Source: Hyaloraphidium curvatum
Lineage: Eukaryota; Monoblepharomycota; Hyaloraphidiomycetes; Hyaloraphidiales; Hyaloraphidiaceae
NCBI GenBank assembly: GCA_025558095.1
Contig: JAIVFI010000028.1
Span: forward strand, 372,001 to 436,000
Direction of reading: 5' to 3'
DNA length: 64,000 nt
The notes under the pieces were generated by a model. The model was not told the DNA's origin. It did not search any database and saw only the letters and a list, made by a program, of their open reading frames with translations. Within the stretch, counting starts at the first letter, position 1. The number at the start of each line of letters is the position of its first letter. The position numbers were made by a program, and so were the translations under genes. Shown one piece after another: positions 11,412 through 23,619 of this stretch.

Positions 11412-13952
11412 ATGACGCTGTACGCCGCGCAGAAGGCCGCCCCGCCGGCCGCGCAGCGAGCAAGCCCCGTCGCGGGCCGCTCGGCTGCCAAGCCCCGCCA
11501 GGGCCCCGTGGTGCCGGCCGGCCAGGCTGATCTGCCGCCCAAGCCGGACACGCCGCCGCAGGCCGTCCGCGATGCAGAGAAGCCGGCCAAGGCCGCCACC
11601 TGGTCGGCCGGCCCCAAGCGCCGCTCCTTCCAGCGGGCCTACACGGGTTCCGGTGCCGGTTCGTCGCGCGCGTCCTCGGCGCAGGACCTCGACCACGTGG
11701 GCACCGGACTGCACGTCCACCGAAGATGTTGGCCGCTGACGCCAGTGCCCTCTGTTGTAGCTGGACGACCTCGAGCCGACGCTGCCAAAGAACGGCAGGG
11801 TGTCGATCAACCACCTGCTGAACTTCCGGCTCCCGCCGCGGCAGCACGGCTTCGGCGGATCGTCCGCGCGCAGGTCGACGGGGTCTTCGGGCTGGGACCG
11901 GATGACCCGCGAGCGGTACCTCAATGCCAAGTGGGCACCGGCCGTCGGGGAGGGCCGATTCGCGACCTCACCTGTCTCGCCGCTTTAGCAACCGCTTCGT
12001 CGTGCAAAAGGACGGCAACTACGAGGCCAATCTGCGCGATCCGGACGCGGCCGTCGACTGGGGATCCGTCGTGCAGGTCATCATGCCGACCTCCATGCAG
12101 CGGATGCCGACCTGCCCGATCTGCCTTTCGGAGCCCGTGGCTCCCAAGTGCACCCTGTGCGGTCACGTGTACTGCTACCCATGCATCTTGAGGCACCTGA
12201 GCGTCGCGGAGAAACAGTCAGTTCCCTGGAGGCGTCGCGGCGGGCCGGAATCTGACAGTCTCCCCCCCCAGCAACCGCCGCTGCCCGGTGTGCTTCGACG
12301 ACATCCGCGAACGCGAGCTCCGCAGCGTCTCGTTCCTCGCCATGGAGAGCCAGACTCTGCCGCCGAGCCCGACGCTGGAGCGCGCCGACGTTTCGTCCAA
12401 GGTCTCGCTGGACATGATCCTGATGCACCGCAGCGCCGTTGGTTTCGTGTCTGCAGAGCTGCAGAACGATTCGCTCACCGACGATCTGCCGCGCAGTCGT
12501 CGACGCTGGCCTTGCCGATGCACGTCCCTGCCCCACACGTGGTCGATCCCGACACGGGCCGCCCTGCGGCAGTGTTTCCTCGCGTGACGGACCACGAAGC
12601 CGCGCGCTACGCCAAGATTCTGCTCGCGGAGCCCGAGTACGTCGCCGTCGAGATCTTTGAGCGCGAGGCGATGGAGATGGAGAGGGTGCTGCAGGACAAC
12701 AAGGACCTGGAGGCGCTCGAGCGCCGCTACATCGAGATGGCGAGGGACACGTCGCTGGGCCGGATGCACGTCGCACAAACGGGGCAGCCCGCCATTCACG
12801 GCGTCCCCATCCCGGCCAAGGGCAAGTCGCCCAGCGCGGCCTCCACCCCGCTCACGAGCCCGCAGAGCTCGTTCGGGTCGCCTCCGACATTTCGTTCCTC
12901 GCCTCCCGTGCCGTTCCCGGGCGAACGCACGTTCCATTTCTACCAGGCGGCCGATGGCTCCCACGTGTATCTGCATCCCCTCGACGTGAGGATCCTGAAG
13001 CAGGAGTTTGGCGACTACGCCGCTTTTCCGCCGCGGATCGCGGCCCAGGTCAAGGAATTCGAGGATGGCTCCGTCAACTCGGACCTGCGGAAACGCTTCC
13101 GTTACTTGGGCCACCTTCCTCTGGGATGCGATGTCACTCTGGCGGAGATCGTGCTGGACGGCATCGTTTCTGAGGCCACCCAAGCAAGGTAGGCTCTTCG
13201 CGTTGTCGATGCTGAGAAGACGGGCTAACTTGCGCACCAAATGCCAGCTTCAGCAAGGAGCTCGCGGCGCGGGACGAACGGCGGGATCTGAAGCGCAAGC
13301 AGGCCAAGGAGGACGAGGAGCGTCAGCAGAGGGAGGCGCGTCGCCTTCAGCGGATCCAGAACGCGCGATCGCGAGAGGGCATCACGGCTCCCGTCTCGGC
13401 TGTCGGCCTGGCGGACATTGAGGCGGAGGACGAGCCCATCTTTGATATAAGCGATCTGGCCGGCGCCGTCCCTACCTACGTGACGCCAACACCGACGCTG
13501 AGCTTTGCGCGAGCGATCGCGTCGCCGAAAGCTCCAGCTACTGGTGGCGCGAGGAAGCCCGAGCCCTCGGAACGCGCGGGACGCGGGCAACCGCCACCGG
13601 TGGATCTGAGCCGCGGGGTCACGATCGGTTCGTCTCCGTGTTGCCCGCGAACTGCAATCGCCGGTGACGTCGCGTCAAACTCGCAGGCCACGAGATGGGA
13701 AAGGGTCCCCGCAACCGTCCCTTGGACGAGGAAGATGACGTGGACGAGGATTCTCTCCAGTATGTCTACCACCGGTCTTCGTCGAGCGCCACCTTCGGGC
13801 TCCTTGTCGATGACGATCACGTCCAACCCTGGGCCTCTTTCGAAGCCAAGGAGCTAGTCGATGCTGGTGCATCTGCGGCGGAGGATGGAAAGAAGAAGGC
13901 AAAGACCAAGAAGGTCACGTTGTTCTCGAACGGGGGAGCGCGGAGGAAGTAA
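11412..13952 (+). CDS. RING-finger protein 10 / Mag2 homologue (E3 ubiquitin ligase)
   Basis: RNF10 and yeast Mag2 are RING E3 ligases acting on ribosomal proteins of stalled or faulty small subunits. Seven exons: 11412-11696, 11761-11930, 11989-12216, 12272-12437, 12497-13188, 13248-13627 and 13687-13952. Total 2187 nt, 728 aa, with all phases consistent. The RING is split by an intron: CPICLSEP...CTLCGHVYCYPC in exon 3 and CPVCFDDI in exon 4. Other family blocks are INHLLNF near the N-terminus, RYAKILLAEPE, FYQAADGSHVYLHPL-VR, RYLGHLPL, SFARAI and the C-terminal LFSNGGARRK. The same order occurs in human RNF10. An intron of 59 nt at 13628-13686 restores the frame to the C-terminal block. 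Confidence in family is high. Confidence 0.93.
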
Positions 13953-14099
13953 AGTTGGGCAGAGACTTGGGCAGTCTTTGTTTGACGTCGTTTGTTGCCT
14001 GCGGGTTCGTGCAATTGCAAATGAATGGTCGGACCAATCGATCCCACGATTGAGGCGTCACGTTGCTGACAGAGAAGATCTAAGTGGAAATGGAGAACG

Positions 14100-15445
14100 C
14101 TACAGAAGGGTCTCTCCTAGGGTGGATCGCACCAACCCGCAACCAACGGAGACGGTCTGGAGCATGTTGTTCTGGTCGCCCAAAATAGGATTGACCTCCA
14201 TGAGGTCCATGGCAACCAGACAGCCAGTTTCCGCCACCGCTTCGCTGAAAAAAGCGCAAATGTGAGGCAGGCTCGACCCCCGCCTGGTCAGCACACGTAC
14301 CAAATGTAATGGCCCTCCCGGAAAGTCAGTCCTCCACGGACCGGGGTCCCCGTGCATGGAATCACGGACGGATCCTACAATTGCGGGGATGTGTTGCCGC
14401 TCGTCGCCATACCCAAAGGGCCAGGAGCTTGTACTTACCAGCGCATCGACATCGAATGAGAGGTGGATCGGCTTGTCTCGCTTCGGGTTCACCTGCGTGA
14501 CAGGTCGAGAAGTCAACGGACGCGCCATGGAGCAGAACGTCTCCACGAACGTGGTCCAAGGCCAGTTCCATGACACGACCGATCCCGTACTTGTCCACCT
14601 CGTGCATGGAGAACGCCTTGACGCCATGCTTCCGAAGGATGGTCTTTTCCGGAGCATCCAGATCTGCAGGGATCGATCTAAATCAACGGATCTCAGGCGC
14701 GAGATAAGCACGACGGACCGCGGAGGCCAATGTAGACGATCCGATCCGCCGTTAGGCACGGCTTCAACCACCGCAACGGTTCCACGTCTTCCGCTATCCC
14801 CAGGAGGAAGCTGACCGGGCAGCCGTGCAGGTTGCCGGAATGTGTTGTTTCCGGGGTGTTGATGTCCTTTTTCCGCGTCAGCACCCAGCCAAAAGAGCGG
14901 TGCAAACGATACTCACAGCATGCGCATCAATCCAAACGACCACGAGGTCCTGGTAGTGGGCGGCCGAACCCGATACCGTGCCCAGGGCGAGCGAATGGTC
15001 CCCCCCGAGCGTGACCGCGACGTTCCCCTTCTGGCACTGCTCGTACACCCTTCGATGCACGTCCTCCGCCACTCTTGAAACATAGCGGACCTAGATCGGT
15101 CCGTGAGCCGCGGCAGAGTGGGTTACCGGGGAATGTGACCACCTTTCGGAGCTTTCCAATTGGAGGGTCCTCCTTCGGTCTCAATCGCTCGTACGCGGGG
15201 AGCTCTTCGTCGTAGTCCACATTCCACCCCAAGCTTTCAATTTGATCGACGAGACCGAAATCCAAAAGGTGGCTCGGGCCCTCCTCCACCCCGTTCTTCG
15301 GCTGCCCTCCCGAAAACGGCGCGCTGATGATCCCGACCTGGTGCAACCCTCAGCATCCCGCACATCGCCGGCGGCGATTGAATCCTACTGTGCCGGATGT
15401 TGCAAACTTGCTCCTCTTCGGAGGCGGAAGGTCCGCGGTGTCCAT
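14100..15445 (-). CDS. CAR1: Arginase
   Basis: Hydrolyses arginine to ornithine and urea using two manganese ions. Eight short exons on the minus strand: 15445-15389, 15337-15143, 15090-14917, 14866-14719, 14663-14551, 14492-14439, 14374-14301 and 14244-14100. They sum to 960 nt, 319 aa, the normal family length. Metal-binding motifs are complete: [29 protein letters not shown] and [19 protein letters not shown]. Also present are [12 protein letters not shown] near the start and [11 protein letters not shown] near the end. Seven introns in under 1 kb of coding sequence make it the most finely divided gene here. The start at 15445 gives a 19-codon first exon; a TTG-started frame downstream of it is an artefact. 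It shares a 225-bp promoter with Iml1. Confidence 0.95.
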
Positions 15446-15670
15446 CGCCGAGAGCGACACCGGGTGTCTCTCCAACCACGAGGCGCTCGTGACGCTCGAC
15501 GGCTTGGGCACCCCCACCCTCTGGAAACACGGTACGGTAGGTCACCTCGGCGGGTACTCGAATCGCTGTGAAGGAGGGGGCCTCTTTGTGCGCGAAACGC
15601 GAAGCGGAATGGAGAGATCGAGATAGGGTTTTCGTCGGAGCAGCACGAGGGGCCCCTGTCCCAACGCAGG
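15446..15670. promoter_or_regulatory. Bidirectional promoter, arginase / Iml1
   Basis: 225 bp between divergent ATGs of an arginine-degrading enzyme and an amino-acid-sensing regulator. A-rich tracts are visible toward the Iml1 side. No defined binding site was recognised. Confidence 0.5.
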
Positions 15671-18600
15671 ATGCAGGGCAGGGGCCAGCGGGGCGGGGTC
15701 AGCGCGGCCTTTGCCGCGAGGCTTGGGCTCCTGCCCCCCCCAGGAGCCGCGCAGCGGCCGGAGGATCGCGCGGAGGAGGCCGCAGCACCCGCTGCAGACG
15801 CGCGATCAAAGACGAGCGCTTCTCGCGACGTCTTCACTCTGTGGACCCACGATGAGCGCTTTTCGAAAGAAGTCGGTACCTTGCCGGGGTTGGAACACGA
15901 TCGGTTGCTGAAGGACGCGTTCCGGACGCGTTCAGGAGATCCTTATCAATCCGCAGGTTCTACCCGGAGTCAGGCCCAACGACGTCCTTGAGCTGTATTT
16001 GGCGCGGCCCTCGATCATTTCTGCGCCGTCGCACACTAGGACTCACAGTCGGGGGGCTTCTTCGGCGCCGGAAGTTCCGCACGAGGATCCTGCGAAGGGG
16101 CCCACACCATCCGACCCTTCCGCTCAACGGAACCCCACGGAACCGCGCAACCCAAACAAACGGCTGATTCTGCAAGCCGTCATAGCAGATAAGGAAGTGC
16201 TGACCAAGCAGCCCCAGCTGCAAGTCCGTTTTCCGGGCGGTGCTGTTCTTCCACTTGGCTTACCGGCGTTTGCAGATCTCTTTGGACCGCACCGTGGCTT
16301 CTTTGTTCGAGATTCCTTCCAGAACCGAAGTGGTGGTCCGGAAGGTTCGTTCTGTGGAGCTGAGGGGACCGGTTCTCTTAGACGTTTGCAGATCGATCCT
16401 CTCACAGTCGCTGTGGACTACATTGAGGTGCTGTTCCGGGATCAATACATTGGCAGGGCGGACATGTGGCGGCTCAAGATGGCGATCATCAATACCTGCG
16501 TCTGGATTGGCAAGAAGGTGACTTACGCAGGGGTGATCCGGGCGAGGATCAGGGGCGTCTACGCCAACGGCTTACCAGTGAGTACGGAGGCTTGGATTGA
16601 GTTGGCATCCGACGTTGAGCTCAACCATCGTCCACAAGGTCAGCAGCGGATACGTCCTGGGGACCACTAAGCTCATTTTTCGTTCCGAGTCGGCAAAGTT
16701 CTTCGTGTTCCTCCAGCTTTCGCGGGAAATGTGGGAGTTTGCAGAGGATTCGGAGCTCATGGTGGAGAAGGCCGTCCAGGGCTTTCTGCCGGAGCTGTTC
16801 GCGAAGTGGAAAGACAGCGGCGCAAACCATGTGGTCACCATCGTGCTTTTCACGCGGATCTTTTACGACGGCCGCCATCCGGCAGAGGACGACTCTGCCG
16901 ACCCTGCGGTGACGATTGATCCCTGCACTGGGCGACTGAAGAAGGATTTTTTCCGGGTCGTGGCCGATTTCGAGAGCCGCTCCGATTGGACCACGGTGCT
17001 TCCGATAGTGAAGCGAGCCATAGGATCTTTTGCGGAGTCGGTCCTCTGTTCCTACGGCTCCGTTACGGCAGCAGGTGGCGGAACCTTCGTCGGTTCGAAC
17101 TCGCGCTCTGAGGAGGGGTGCGTGTTGGAAGCCATAAACCTGGCCCTCAACTCGTTCGACCGACACTATGTCGATCGCGATCTCTTGCGGACCGGCTTGT
17201 CCATCGTTCTGGTCACTCCTGGCAGCGGGACGTTCAAAGTCAACGAGCCTGTCTTTCGCCTCACATCGCAGAGGATGGTGGACAATGGCATAGGGTTCGT
17301 GTGTGCCGTGGTCAGCGGCATTGATGTTCCCTGATCGCCGCCGTAGATTGGACCTAGTGTGCCTGTCTCCCCCGCCCCTCTACACAGCACCGCTTTTCCA
17401 ATTCTTTGCGGGAGGTGCGCCAAGATCCGTGGCTGCCCCAGCAGAGAAATCGGAGGCATGGTCAAACGACAACCGTGGTTACGATGATGCGGAGGACACG
17501 GACGGGCTCGAATCTGACCTCTTTGTCATTCCGCACTGGATCGACCTGAGCTTCTGGACTCGCGCGGGGACCGGCGAGGTTTCTTTTCTCTCTCGTGCAA
17601 AGCTCGACGATTGCCAGAACTTGTACATCGTTCGAAGCGCGGGGGACGACATTGTACTCGGACGCGGTTTCGCACCCCAGGAGGTCTCTGGCATGGATCA
17701 GGCTGCGCACGATGCAGGTGCCTTCCTTGTTCAGGGACACGAGAGAGACGCGGCAAGCGACCGACCAGCGGGCGACGCGATCCAGCTATCCATAGACGGC
17801 CCCGGATTTAGTCCGCGGAAAGGTTCCGAAAATGCCGACTCTGGTGAGCCACTGCGTCTTTCAGTCCCTCGTGCGTCGGATGCAACCCTTCTCCCGTATC
17901 TTTGCAGGTGATGTCCTCACACACGGGCTACCGGAACATGGGCAATCGCCAGAGCGCCCGCGACAGGCCCTCCTGGGAGCCATGCCCATCTCCATTCGGC
18001 CCAAGTTGAAGCCCGCCGGGTCGCAGGCTAGCTCCTTCGATGAACGGTTTCGGGACTCCAGCCTGTCAAGTCTGCCACGTGGGACTCCCATGAGCAGGTT
18101 CCGGAAGCCGTCCCCAGGGAAGCAGGTCAGTCTAGTGCGGTCTTGAGCTCCATCAGGGCACCTGCTCACGAACGAACAGGCGTCCGGGGCCAAAGCGACC
18201 GTCAAGTCGGGTGATCATTTGAACCCATACAATCCCTCAAAGAACCTCCTCCGGATGACGGCGCACATTCGCCGTTGGCACCACATCTTTCCCAAGCTGG
18301 AGCAGTACGCCGAAGATGACCCGGCGATCAAATGGGTCTCTCTATCGACACCTGCCTGCCTGCCGCTGACGACCGACTTCTTTCCGAACACGAAGCAGCT
18401 GGCCGAGCGCTACCACGAATACAGCTACATCCTCTCACCGTTCATAGACGAGGCCAACATGTTTGTCGACTTTGCCTCCAAGGATGTGCGCAATCTGGAT
18501 GCACTTCTCATGGAGCTCGTCTATCACCGGCTTGCGCAGGGGTTTCAGATCATTGTTTTCACGGGCTCAGTCGACATTAGCTTCCAGAAGGGCCCTTCGG

Positions 18601-20646
18601 TCAAGGGCGCGGCGTCAGGGAGCTTCAACAGGAGTCTGTCTGCATCCGAAGTGGATAGGAAGGCCGTCGCCATGAACGATACTGGGATGTGGATGCATTC
18701 TTCGCTGGGAAAGCACATCTATCTTAGCCTGGGCGACCACGTTCATCACCTTACTTACGACTCCCTGGCGCAAAACATCGAGGTCAAGCGATATGTACGC
18801 AAAGCGTCGCGAGCCGCGGCCACGGCGTCGTTCCATTTTGGGATCTGGCCCAGGGAGGGGCCCGAATTCCGCTCCGTCTCGGTGCGCTTCGAAGATGCGC
18901 GTCTGACAAACTACAACTGGAACTACCTGGACCACCTCATTGCCGGCTACCAGGAGGAGCTCACCGATTCCTTGCGCTTCTGGCGGACCCGTTTCCTTCT
19001 CATTCCGATGGATGCGCCGCCGCTGCAGTCATCCCTCATGCTGGCCACGGCCGAAACCTTGGACGAGGAGGAGCTCAGGCTTGCGGGGTTTTCGAAGTTT
19101 CTCGAGGTCTTTGAGAAGGCTCGTTGGCTCTCTCCGTCGGAGAAGCGGGCAACGGAGTCGAAAGCCGCCAAACCACAAGGAGTTCAAGTCAATCTCACCA
19201 CATTCAGCACGGCTGGCTACGTCGCGCACGAGTGGCTGAAGGGGTCCGCTGACGATCCGGCGGGTCGGGCGAAGGGCGGGACGGCGGCGGGATCCGGGCA
19301 GGCCGTGACGACCCCACTATCTGATGCCGCGGGCAAGGAAGGGCCCTTGACGAGGCAGTCTTCTCTGCCCGCCATTGCGGCGGCGATGCAGCAGCCTGGC
19401 GCGGTGCCGTTCAAGGATCGGCGTTGGCATTTCCGGCTATACGAGGGCACATTCTTGGGCAGCGAATGCGTGGATTGGATGATGCAAGCGTTCTCTGACA
19501 TTGATTCTCGAGAAGCAGCTATTTCCTTTGGAGACGAGCTCCTCGACAAGGGGTTGTTCATCCACGTGAACCAGAAGCACAGGTTCCTGGACGGGTACTA
19601 CTACTATCGGTTGAAGGAAGAATTCGCGCCGCCTAGGTCCATGCTGGCGAAAGGGCTACGTTGGCTTGCTGGAGGAAAGCAGAACGCAACTGCGGACGTT
19701 TCGTCCAACAAGCCGAAGGGTGACGGAGGGTCTGACGCGCTTCTAGGTTCCAGCAAAGCCACTGACCCGCAACCCGGGTCAACAGAACCCGTGACCCCGT
19801 CAACCGCACGGCATGTCGTAGAGCTTAGCCGGTCTTTGATCGTGGACATGGATCCCCAGAAGCGCAGCAACCGTCGCGAACTCGCAATCGTTCACTATGA
19901 TACGGTTCACAACCCGAAAGCCTGCTACCATTTCCAGCTCCACTGGCTGTCTTGTACTGCCAGGCTCATGGAGGACATGCTGTCGTCGTGGGCCCGCACT
20001 GCGGACAAGTGCGGCCTGCGCATGGTCGAGGCTCCGGTCGAGCAAATCCAAGAGTTCTCTCCAGACAACCCGTTCCGCTCAGTGTCAGTTCTGCACTTGA
20101 GCGTGGAGCCTCCTCTGCGCGAGGAGGTTAAGCGCACCCTCGCCCTGGAGGTGGACATACCGGTCTTGTGGTTCGAAATGGAATTTCTTCGTTCCCAGGG
20201 CTTCATCATCGACGTGGAGGCGGACGACCGCTTCCCAAAGAACAGCACTCTCTACTCCTATAGGCACCCTCCCCACACGTACACGCAGTTTGTCCACAGA
20301 ACGGGACTCGTCTTTGTGAGTGGTGCCCTCCAGCCAAGCACCAGAACCGCTCATGCAGCTTCCCGCGCAACAGATCCAACTCCTCGGGCCCGGCAAAGGT
20401 TTCCTTTGGGCCAACAACAGGTTCCTAACGTCGAACAGCAGCAGCGTCATGGCTTCGCGCGGCGCCGCTTCCTCATCCTCCGCCGATCTGCTGTGGGAAA
20501 GCTTCCGCGCTGCTTGCTCCGACAAGGCTGGCCTCGTGCAGTTCTGGGAACAATGCCAAGCGAGGCTCACATCTCTGCCCACCGATCTGCTGGAAGACTG
20601 CTTCACCGCCTCCGTCGCGGACGGCACCTTCCAGACACCGGGCTAG
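15671..20646 (+). CDS. IML1: Iml1/DEPDC5, GATOR1 (SEACIT) subunit
   Basis: Subunit of the GTPase-activating complex that switches TORC1 off when amino acids are scarce; acts on the vacuole or lysosome. Nine exons: 15671-15871, 15936-16223, 16276-16344, 16392-16577, 16639-17294, 17347-17843, 17908-18125, 18180-20315 and 20374-20646. Total 4524 nt, 1507 aa, in phase. Family blocks include [20 protein letters not shown] near the start, [26 protein letters not shown] with FLPELFAKW, and a long conserved middle. A DEP domain lies at residues about 1110-1190 ([30 protein letters not shown]). The C-terminal part has [18 protein letters not shown] and a QFVHRTG block. Its stop overlaps the HIS3 stop on the other strand. 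Confidence 0.93.
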
Positions 20647-21372
20647 AAGCTCTGCAGGGTCCCCTTCGTGCTAGGGATGTCATCCGAACCCGTGCGCTCG
20701 ACAGCTTGCCGAAGCGCGAGCGCAAGCCCTTTGAACGCCGACTCGGATCTTGCCCAGACGTCAGCACCAAGTGTCGCTGATCATGAGCGAAAAGCTCACC
20801 TGTGGTGGTCGTTGAAGCCTTTGAGCACATCGACATGCAACGTGATCGCGGCCGATACGGCAAAGGACTCGAACACGTGCGGGATCATTTCGCACGACAG
20901 CTGCCCGATCTTCTCTCGCTTGAGGCCCAGATTGACGTCGGCGAAGGGCCGGCCGGAGATGTCGACAACGACCCTCGACAGGGCCTCATCGAGCGGAGCG
21001 TACGCGTGGCCAAAGCGCTTGATGCCCTTGGCATCGCCTAGCGCTTGTTTGAAGCACGTGCCCAAAACGATTGCGACGTCCTCTGGGAGAGCAGCCGCAT
21101 GAGCCGAATGAACGCCGCGAAGTCCCAAACGGCGACAAACCCGCGGTGTGGTGGTCGCAAATATGCAGATCACCGACGCATTTGAGCTCCAGAGACCACC
21201 GTCCGTGCTTTGCCAGAGCTTCAAGCATGTGGTCCAGGAAGCCGATGCCCGTGTCCACCGCGATCCGCTGGTCCGCAGGGTCCACCCCGAGGGTCAGCGT
21301 GCAAGAAATATCGGTCTCCTTTGTCTTGCGAGAGACGGAAGCCGTCCCGCCGTGCCCTTTGCCGTTCTGCAT
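20643..21372 (-). CDS. HIS3: Imidazoleglycerol-phosphate dehydratase (histidine biosynthesis)
   Basis: Sixth step of histidine synthesis, dehydrating imidazoleglycerol phosphate to imidazole-acetol phosphate. Exons 21372-21141, 21082-20800 and 20748-20643 give 206 aa, the size of stand-alone fungal and plant enzymes. Motifs: [67 protein letters not shown] and the terminal PSTKGTL. The two His-rich metal sites (DHHTAED and NDHHRSES) are both present. The residue just before the first DHH is Cys where many homologues have Asp. Its stop codon (20643-20645) overlaps the Iml1 stop (20644-20646). A divergent promoter of 111 bp is shared with p47. Confidence 0.96.
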
Positions 21373-21483
21373 CGTTTCGTTGGTTGCTTGTTGACTTCAG
21401 CGTGATCGACGAGCGAGTTGCGCCGGCAGTTGCCAGCACCGCGTCGGATCTCTGCACGCGTTTTAGCGCGTCCGGAAGCAACC

Positions 21484-23264
21484 ATGGCGGACCAAGACGC
21501 GCTTCTGGCGCAGTTCATGGACATAGCTCACTGCTCCGAGGACAAGGGTCGGTTGATCTCTGTCGGGAGCGACGTTCGTTGACCTCTCGCTCCTCCGAAT
21601 CAGCTCACTTCTATCTGTCCTCGCACAAGTGGGATCTGGAGGTAGCACTTGCCTCCGCAGAAGCGATGGGACAGTTTTGACCTGCGGTCCGGCCAGGCGG
21701 GTTTGGCTAGTTTCATGGAACTGGAGGAGGGTGAAGCCGCGGGTGCCTCGGAGGACCTTGCAGAGGAGGCAGCGGAATCGCTTCCTGCCCCTTCCAATCC
21801 GCGCGCGTCGGAGAGCGGGTACGCATCGCTCGCGTCATGGGGCGCCCGTGCATCCTGGGTGACTTGGCGCACACCAGTTCGAGACCGGCTCCCAGATCGG
21901 GCAACGTTGCTACGCTCCGGGACTTTGCGGACGGAGATCATGACCACGACAGTGATGATGACAAAGATCAGTCGTTCTATGCTGGAGGCGAAAAGTCGTA
22001 TGTGGTTTGGCACTTGTGGGCGTTGGGGACGTTACCAACTGCGAACGGCAGCGGAATCATGATGAAGGGCGGTCCGAAGAAGCCTCCGGCGACGGACGTT
22101 GTTCAGAACATATTGGAAATGGCAGCCAAGTCTGTGCGGCGTCGGTCCGCCTCCGGGTCGTTGTTCTAATGCGGGGCGCAGGGCGAGGCCCCCGGAAGGC
22201 GAGTCGGAAGACGAAGACGAGGTCACCGTGCCTACCAAGCCGCAAGCCTTCACCGGAGCTGGTGGGGGATCCGTAGCGGATTGAAAAAGTCTCTCCGACC
22301 CATGTGCCTGTTGCAGGGTACCGATTGGGCAGCGAGGATGATGCCCGGAGCAGGCCGTCGGCCCCCGGTCAGCCATCCCCTCAGCCTGCAGGTTCAACCA
22401 ATCCCGTCTCAGAGGCGCGGCCGGTGGAGACTGTATGTCGCGTTACCTTGGGTATGCGCGGCTTTGCTGATGCCGATGCAGGCCGTCCGGCACCTCACCT
22501 TCTGGCGCAACGGTTTCACTGTTGAGGACGGACCGCTTCTCAGCTACGACGATCCACAGAATCAAGACTTCCTGCAGGCAATCAAGTCTGGGTAAGGCCT
22601 GCCATCACGGGCTGCGAGCCGTACTCATTCCTTGGCCATCAGGCGAGCACCTACTCAACTCCTAAACGTTGCCTTTGGCCAATCTGTCGAGGTGAAAGTG
22701 ATGCAGAAGCTGGATGAGGACTACAAGCCGCCGCCAAAGGTGCTGAAGCCTTTCCAGGGCGCGGGCCACAAGTTGGGAGGGTGAGGGCATCCATTGAGAT
22801 CCCTGTGTCCTTCGCTAAGGTCCTTGCAGTGTTGCCAGTGATCTTCCTGCGAGTGTCCCCGGATCCTTCCCGGCTTCTGCTGCGAATCCAATGTTCAAGC
22901 TGGAGGTGGATAACACACAGCCAGTGACGACGTTGCAGATTCGTTTGGCCGACGGAACAAGGTGAGATCACGTCGCACGGACCTGGATCATGTGCTGCGA
23001 CTTACGCATCCTGTAACCTAGGCTGGTTGCCAAGTTCAACCATACGCATACCGTGGGAGACATCCGCTCGTTCATAGCCGCGTAGGTTTGGCACGTCCCA
23101 GATTGGAACTCTGTTCATGCTCTTTGTGCCACAGGTCAAGGCCGGGCGAGAGCCAAAGACCTTTCCAGCTGATGACAGGCTTCCCCACCAAAGTTCTTGC
23201 GTCTGATTCCACCACCATTGCAGAAGCTGGTCTCCTGAATGCCGTCATCACGCAGCGCGTGTAG
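21484..23264 (+). CDS. SHP1: p47/Shp1-type Cdc48 cofactor (UBA, SEP, UBX)
   Basis: Adaptor that links ubiquitylated cargo to the Cdc48/p97 ATPase. Twelve small exons: 21484-21547, 21604-21641, 21697-21818, 21878-21997, 22052-22129, 22182-22261, 22317-22432, 22482-22591, 22643-22780, 22830-22961, 23022-23081 and 23135-23264. Sum 1188 nt, 395 aa. Residues 1-45 form the UBA-like domain ([20 protein letters not shown] then WDLE). The YAGGEKSGI block follows, then [12 protein letters not shown] and a SEP domain with [15 protein letters not shown] and [10 protein letters not shown]. The C-terminus is UBX-like, with [20 protein letters not shown] and a final [10 protein letters not shown]. No single long reading frame covers this gene, but all eleven introns (49-60 nt) keep phase, so the model is well supported. 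Confidence 0.93.
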
Positions 23265-23619
23265 CTGGGCTGTTTTTGCAGTGCGTGTAACTGGACTGTT
23301 TTCTGATGAGAAAGTGATTGAATGATCCCTGTCATGCATATATTCACTGCGTAGAGGAGAGGGATCGAGTTGTTCCTTTCACCTTCCTTCGTTCCTTCGT
23401 AGGCCACCTTGCATCCAACTTTGTCCGCAGCTTCTGTTCAGCACTGCCTGCGCCTCTGTGGAGCATGACATAGATGTGTGCTTTTCCAATCACCCTTTAT
23501 ATTGTGCTAATCAGCAAATCGCAAATCCTGGAGCCAAAGGCGTGAGCCCTAACTGCGTCAGAAATCGAAGCGCTGGCTGAATTGAAGGAAAAAAGAAAAA
23601 CTCACCAGCCATTCTATGC
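23265..23619. other. Intergenic, p47 to start of the mobile-element island
   Basis: No gene recognised. A tandem imperfect duplication of about 25 bp straddles the p47 stop codon: 23252-23276 resembles 23277-23301 with a few changes. The rest is AT-richer than the coding DNA to its left. Confidence 0.5.

Noticed and set aside
15237-15346. Arginase starting at 15346
   Set aside because: The codon there is TTG. A 51-nt intron and a 19-codon first exon from an ATG at 15445 give the correct family N-terminus.
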